Source: Allorhodopirellula solitaria (GTDB lineage Bacteria; Planctomycetota; Planctomycetia; Pirellulales; Pirellulaceae). Taken from it: a stretch of DNA of 64,000 nt. The notes under the pieces are model-generated. The model was not told the origin of the DNA. It made no database searches and saw only the letters and a list, made by a program, of their open reading frames with translations. Each line of letters starts with the position of its first letter. The stretch's first letter is position 1. The DNA lies in assembly GCF_007859855.1 (NCBI RefSeq), contig NZ_SJPK01000004.1, positions 482,322-546,321 of the forward strand. The letters are read 5' to 3'. This document shows, in pieces, positions 61,149-64,000 of the stretch. The position numbers and the translations under genes were made by a program.

Positions 61149-62410
61149 TTAAGCAACCTTCCTGAGAACCATTCGACCCTGCCGCCGAGGGCGGCCGAAA
61201 CGGGCGAGGATGATTCTGTCGGTGGAGACATGGGTGATGCGCGAAGGGTGATTTGCCGGGCACCCGAAATGGGCAATTCCAATCCGAGTGATTCTCGATC
61301 TTGCAACGTGGCCGTCCAACGCGATTCTCCGTCGACGATCACGTCGAGTTGCAACGCCGTGAACTGGCTCACATCACGACTACGCCGGGCCGCGACAATG
61401 AGTTTTTGGTAACCGTCGGGAATTCGCAAGGTGATCTCACCGGGGGCATTGGTGTGGAGGTTGCCATCTTTGGACTGTGGGGCGAACCAATTATCCATGC
61501 GATCGGAGTGGGGAGTTCTCGTCGCCGGGTTGCCTTGAGCACCGTATGAAGCGGTGGCGACCTCGACATCGGATAAAGCGAGGATCCCGCCTGAGAACTG
61601 GATCGAAAGCACTTGGTCGATCGGGATGGCGTGCTTGCTGCCGCCCATCAAAACGGCCTCGACGGAGTCGCTGCCGGCCGGGAACTCAATGGACTCCGCC
61701 AGCCACGCCGATCCCGATGTGTCGGTGATTCGAATCGCCGAGGAAGCAGGAAGGGCGTCAGCGCCCGAGAGCAAGATCCCCTCCAATTTTGCCAGCGGGG
61801 CGCTAATTGCGTTTCCGCGCATCTCGAAATCCACCGCGTCGCTGCCAATCCCCAGCACCGTGCCGTCGATGGAGTCGAGGGCCTTGTCGTTGCGGCGGAC
61901 GACCAAGCGATCTGCTCGGCGAGGTTCCTCCAACCAGCCCAACCACGTGGGGTCGGTAGCCGCACTGCCGGGACGAAATCGAACCCAGCGAAGCTGTTCC
62001 GCAGGCACGCTCAGCGGCGATTGGCGGGCGACGGCGATTGTCACGGAGTTTTCTTCCCAGGTCAGTCCTGTGATGCTCAGCTGTGATCCGCCTGTCAACT
62101 CCGCCCGCATGGGCAGCGGTGGCCGGGCATCCCGAGCGAACGTGATTTGGGAGAGTTCCTCCAGCGGTATGATCGCCGTTTCTGCGTCCGCCTGAACGTG
62201 CACCCCATCCGGGCCGATTTGCGTCAACTCGGTCTCGCGGACCTCGCCGTCGGAGGTGGTGATCGAGACGTCGGCGGCAGACAGAGCAGCGGGCGCCCAG
62301 ACGCCGGTAACCAGCAGTCCCGCAGTCATCAGTCCCGCAGCCAGCAGCATGGTGGCCATCGGGAAGGAAAGGACGTTCGGCGTGAGGGAACGTTTCAGTG
62401 GACTGGCCAT
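61145..62410 (-). CDS. Secreted beta-rich protein, NPCBM-like C-terminus
   Basis: About 421 aa from ATG 62410, supported by AAGGAAG 4 nt upstream and by a signal peptide (ATMLLAAGLMTAGLLVTGVW). The mature chain has short repeated beta segments (TSDGEVRETELTQIGPDGVH; TDTSGSAWLAESIEFPAGSD). The C-terminal about 150 residues (ATASYGAQGNPATRTPHSDR; LIVAARRSRDVSQFTALQLD; VDGESRWTATLQDRESLGLE) resemble an NPCBM/NEW2 carbohydrate-binding module. Its stop overlaps the protease start by 4 bp, making it the first gene of the HtrA operon. It may be the glycan- or wall-binding partner of the protease. Confidence 0.75.
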   Translation of the reverse strand: MASPLKRSLTPNVLSFPMATMLLAAGLMTAGLLVTGVWAPAALSAADVSITTSDGEVRETELTQIGPDGVHVQADAETAIIPLEELSQITFARDARPPLPMRAELTGGSQLSITGLTWEENSVTIAVARQSPLSVPAEQLRWVRFRPGSAATDPTWLGWLEEPRRADRLVVRRNDKALDSIDGTVLGIGSDAVDFEMRGNAISAPLAKLEGILLSGADALPASSAIRITDTSGSAWLAESIEFPAGSDSVEAVLMGGSKHAIPIDQVLSIQFSGGILALSDVEVATASYGAQGNPATRTPHSDRMDNWFAPQSKDGNLHTNAPGEITLRIPDGYQKLIVAARRSRDVSQFTALQLDVIVDGESRWTATLQDRESLGLELPISGARQITLRASPMSPPTESSSPVSAALGGRVEWFSGRLLK

Positions 62411-62482
62411 GGACTTCCTTGGGGTTGTGGGCCTTTCCGTAAGGGGAGCTGACCCAAATGGAGGCCGAATCAGTTGACGCAA

Positions 62483-63010
62483 TTCTCAGAGACCGTAGGG
62501 GGGAGTTTATCCAGCATCAAGCATGCTCGGCCCCGAGCATCCCCGCTTCTATCGAGTGCTCCCGATCCCCAGCGCTGATCCACATCATAACCCTCCGCGA
62601 CCGCAGACTCGACCCAAATGTCCAGGATAACTCAATCCGTCAGCGTGCTCAAACTCCCGCATAACACAAGTAAGCGAGTGGCTTTCACCATAAAGCCAGA
62701 TAAAGACCTTGATTTTCCCGTTGGGATCGTTAATGATCTATTGTCTCGAGTTACTTTGGGGCCTTGAAGAGAGAGTTTACTTTCCCTTGGCGAACCATGC
62801 GGTGGGACAATATCTCTGTGTGAGCGTGGGGTTTTTTGCCTGATGGGCAGCATCGCTGAGTTGGGAGAGCGTGCTTGCGTGAATTTAGTGGCTTGCCAAT
62901 GACAGGTGCCGGAACTACACTTCTCCGACTGAATCGGACAGCCACTGCGGCTTTTTTCACTGCTTTAACAGTCTATTAGGGTCAAGAATCTTCCTGCGGA
63001 TAACGGATTG
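62483..63010. other. Intergenic region upstream of HtrA operon
   Basis: A roughly 530-bp gap between divergent units, expected to carry the promoters of the leftward HtrA operon and the rightward zinc-ribbon gene. Small frames on both strands have no recognisable content. A T-rich stretch (GGGGTTTTTTGCC near 62830) and an A/T-rich block near 62700-62760 are visible, but I cannot define promoters. Confidence 0.4.
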
Positions 63011-63026
63011 CCACTCAGGTGAGTGG
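63011..63026. promoter_or_regulatory. Palindrome just before zinc-ribbon gene
   Basis: CCACTCA-GG-TGAGTGG, a perfect 7-bp inverted repeat ending 5 nt before the AAAGGAG ribosome site of the gene at 63048. It could be an operator or an RNA hairpin acting on translation. Confidence 0.4.
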
Positions 63027-63047
63027 TCGAAAGGAGAGATCTCAACG

Positions 63048-63272
63048 ATGTCGATCAAGTTTACACAATCGTGCCCAACCTGCGGACGGCGAATTGATGT
63101 TCGGGCCTCGTTGCTGGGGTGCACTGTCGCCTGCCAGCATTGTGGTGCCGAGTTCATCGCGCAAGCGGGGGGAGGCAGTCCGGTGGGGCGCGACCAGCAA
63201 GATGAGCTGTTCGCTCGCGTCGAGCAGGCGCTCCGGCGGGCCGAAGCATCCGCGGCCGTGCCTGCGGAGTAG
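63048..63272 (+). CDS. Small zinc-ribbon protein
   Basis: A 74-aa protein with two CxxC knuckles, Cys9/Cys12 (SCPTCGRRIDV) and Cys29/Cys32 (ACQHCGAEF), plus Cys25, in an arrangement typical of small rubredoxin-like or FmdB-like zinc ribbons. The C-terminal part is a charged helix (DELFARVEQALRRAEASAAV). A good AAAGGAG site lies upstream. Probably a cytoplasmic adaptor or nucleic-acid-binding factor; exact role unknown. It stands alone between repeat-rich regions. Confidence 0.75.
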   Translation: MSIKFTQSCPTCGRRIDVRASLLGCTVACQHCGAEFIAQAGGGSPVGRDQQDELFARVEQALRRAEASAAVPAE

Positions 63273-63331
63273 CGGTCGCTCCTCAGGGCAGTCGCTTGAG
63301 CGAGCCCAACCGCGATGTTCAGGTGGCTGCG

Positions 63332-63373
63332 GCTTAGCAACACACGACAGAAATTGATCGTGCGTTGCTAAGC
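63332..63373. repeat. MITE-like element ends joined (minimal copy)
   Basis: GCTTAGCAACACACGA - 10 nt - TCGTGCGTTGCTAAGC, a 16-bp inverted repeat with one mismatch. The arms match the outer ends of the elements at 38246 and 55892, with the central hairpin missing, so this looks like an internally deleted copy. Confidence 0.65.
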
Positions 63374-63676
63374 AAGGTTCTACTCACTCAGGAACGAATG
63401 GTGTGGACTTAGTGAGCCGACGGCGCTAGCCGCGGGTTCTTCATACCGCTATTTCTTACTTCGGCTCCATTTGGGGCATGACTAGGTTGGTAGCCCGATG
63501 CGTCAGCGAGGAGAATGCAGTGCTTTGCGTGGACAAGCGATCATCCTCGCTCACGCGTCGGGTTACCAAGACCGCTTCGCAAACCAAAGTAAGTGCCATT
63601 CGGCTAGCGCCGACGGCTCAAAATCCAAAACCGCTTCAGTCCACGCCATTCCACTGAGGAACGGGTGAGTAAGTAG
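63374..63676. other. Intergenic DNA without a gene
   Basis: About 300 bp between two repeats. Small frames exist on both strands but lack domains or ribosome sites. The text GGTAGCCCGATGCGTCAGCG and GACGGCGCTAGCCGCGGG looks like dispersed planctomycete repeat material. Confidence 0.35.
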
Positions 63677-63786
63677 GTGTCGTATTGGACGAAGCAGCGA
63701 GCCGTTCCATACCCTGAAGTATCCCGTCAGGGGTGATGGAAAATAGCCGGTAGCTTGAGTGCAAACGAACACCACCGGATACGACA
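63677..63786. repeat. 110-bp dispersed repeat, copy 2
   Basis: Aligns without gaps to 47477-47586, starting GTGTCGTATTGGACGAA and sharing GAAGTATCCCGT, GAAAATAGCCGGT and AACACCACCG. It is followed by GTTGATCACGCGTTGCTTGG, which resembles the right end of the divergent MITE relative at 47758-47842. Confidence 0.75.
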
Positions 63787-63879
63787 TGTTGATCACGCGT
63801 TGCTTGGGTTCCAAGCAGGTGCAGGGGTGCGATCCGCGTAGTGCGCCTGTGATCCGGCGAGATTGGTATTCATGAAAAG

Positions 63880-63935
63880 AGGCTTCCTCCTGCAAAATGT
63901 TGGTGCTCAAACTAACACCGCAGGAAAGGAAGCCT
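63880..63935. promoter_or_regulatory. Inverted repeat covering a ribosome binding site
   Basis: AGGCTTCCTCCTGC (63880-63893) can pair with GCAGGAAAGGAAGCCT (63920-63935), leaving a 2-nt bulge. The 3' arm contains AGGAAAGGA, the likely ribosome site of the frame starting at 63937, so pairing would hide it. Confidence 0.5.
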
Positions 63936-63936
63936 C

Positions 63937-64000
63937 ATGGATGTCAAAGGTATCGTCGGAAGCCTCACTCAAGCAATCGCAGATTCTGAAATTCAATCCC
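63937..64000 (+). CDS. Start of an unidentified gene, possibly a transposase (3' partial)
   Basis: Only 21 residues are visible (MDVKGIVGSLTQAIADSEIQS) before the window ends. A strong purine-rich ribosome site sits 7 nt upstream, inside a hairpin of the kind insertion sequences use to hold down transposase translation, and the surrounding DNA is full of small repeats. These are the only grounds for suspecting a mobile-element gene; the peptide itself is too short to identify. Confidence 0.4.
   Translation, partial: MDVKGIVGSLTQAIADSEIQS

Noticed and set aside
63563..63910. 115-codon leftward frame
   Set aside because: Explained by the 110-bp dispersed repeat; the matching peptide at 47171-47626 arises the same way.

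Overview
The window looks like chromosomal DNA of a marine planctomycete, most likely a Rhodopirellula-like member of the Pirellulaceae. The evidence is three formylglycine sulfatases, a PSCyt1/DUF1549/DUF1553 protein next to a DUF1501 protein, secreted proteins with the planctomycetal LEPR-type N-terminus, dockerin repeats, an ECF sigma factor coupled to a Ser/Thr kinase, many short intergenic repeats, and weak Shine-Dalgarno sites with frequent ATGA stop/start overlaps. All calls come from reading translated motifs; no database search was possible.

Layout. 0-4 kb: a hybrid sensor kinase cut by the left edge, facing an RstBA-like two-component pair. 4-8.2 kb: a secreted GH92-type glycosidase and a sulfatase (glycan degradation). 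8.3-12.5 kb: a tightly packed three-gene cassette of an SbnA-like PLP synthase, an FAD/NAD(P)-binding protein and a fold-III PLP decarboxylase, probably making a diaminopropionate-related amino acid or metallophore precursor. 12.6-16.8 kb: a 12-heme cytochrome divergent from an ECF sigma/anti-sigma pair. 16.8-23.8 kb: a gene-poor, repeat-bearing stretch with a membrane protein of unknown function and two dockerin proteins. 23.9-28.6 kb: an ECF sigma - Ser/Thr kinase/TPR - LEPR secreted protein operon. 29.5-32.2 kb: an exported methyltransferase-like protein, a sulfatase and an IS3-type transposase remnant. 32.3-38.1 kb: an RND pump operon divergent from a TetR regulator, with repeated boxes between them. 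38.2-42.7 kb: a MITE-like element, a tRNA-Ser with terminator, and a DevABC-like exporter whose ATPase carries a cyclic-nucleotide-binding domain. 42.8-47.4 kb: a DUF4139-like secreted protein and a two-component pair. 47.4-50.2 kb: intergenic repeats, two SPFH membrane proteins and a small coupled ORF. 50.2-55.8 kb: a PSD1 - DUF1501 - sulfatase operon. 56-62.4 kb: a four-gene coupled operon with one catalytically intact HtrA-like protease and two HtrA-like proteins lacking all triad residues. 62.5-64 kb: a small zinc-ribbon protein, more repeats and the start of what may be an insertion-sequence gene.

The best candidates for undescribed biology are the HtrA/pseudo-HtrA operon and the SbnA-FAD-decarboxylase cassette. 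The cyclic-nucleotide-linked exporter and the MITE-like family with inverted ends are also worth following.
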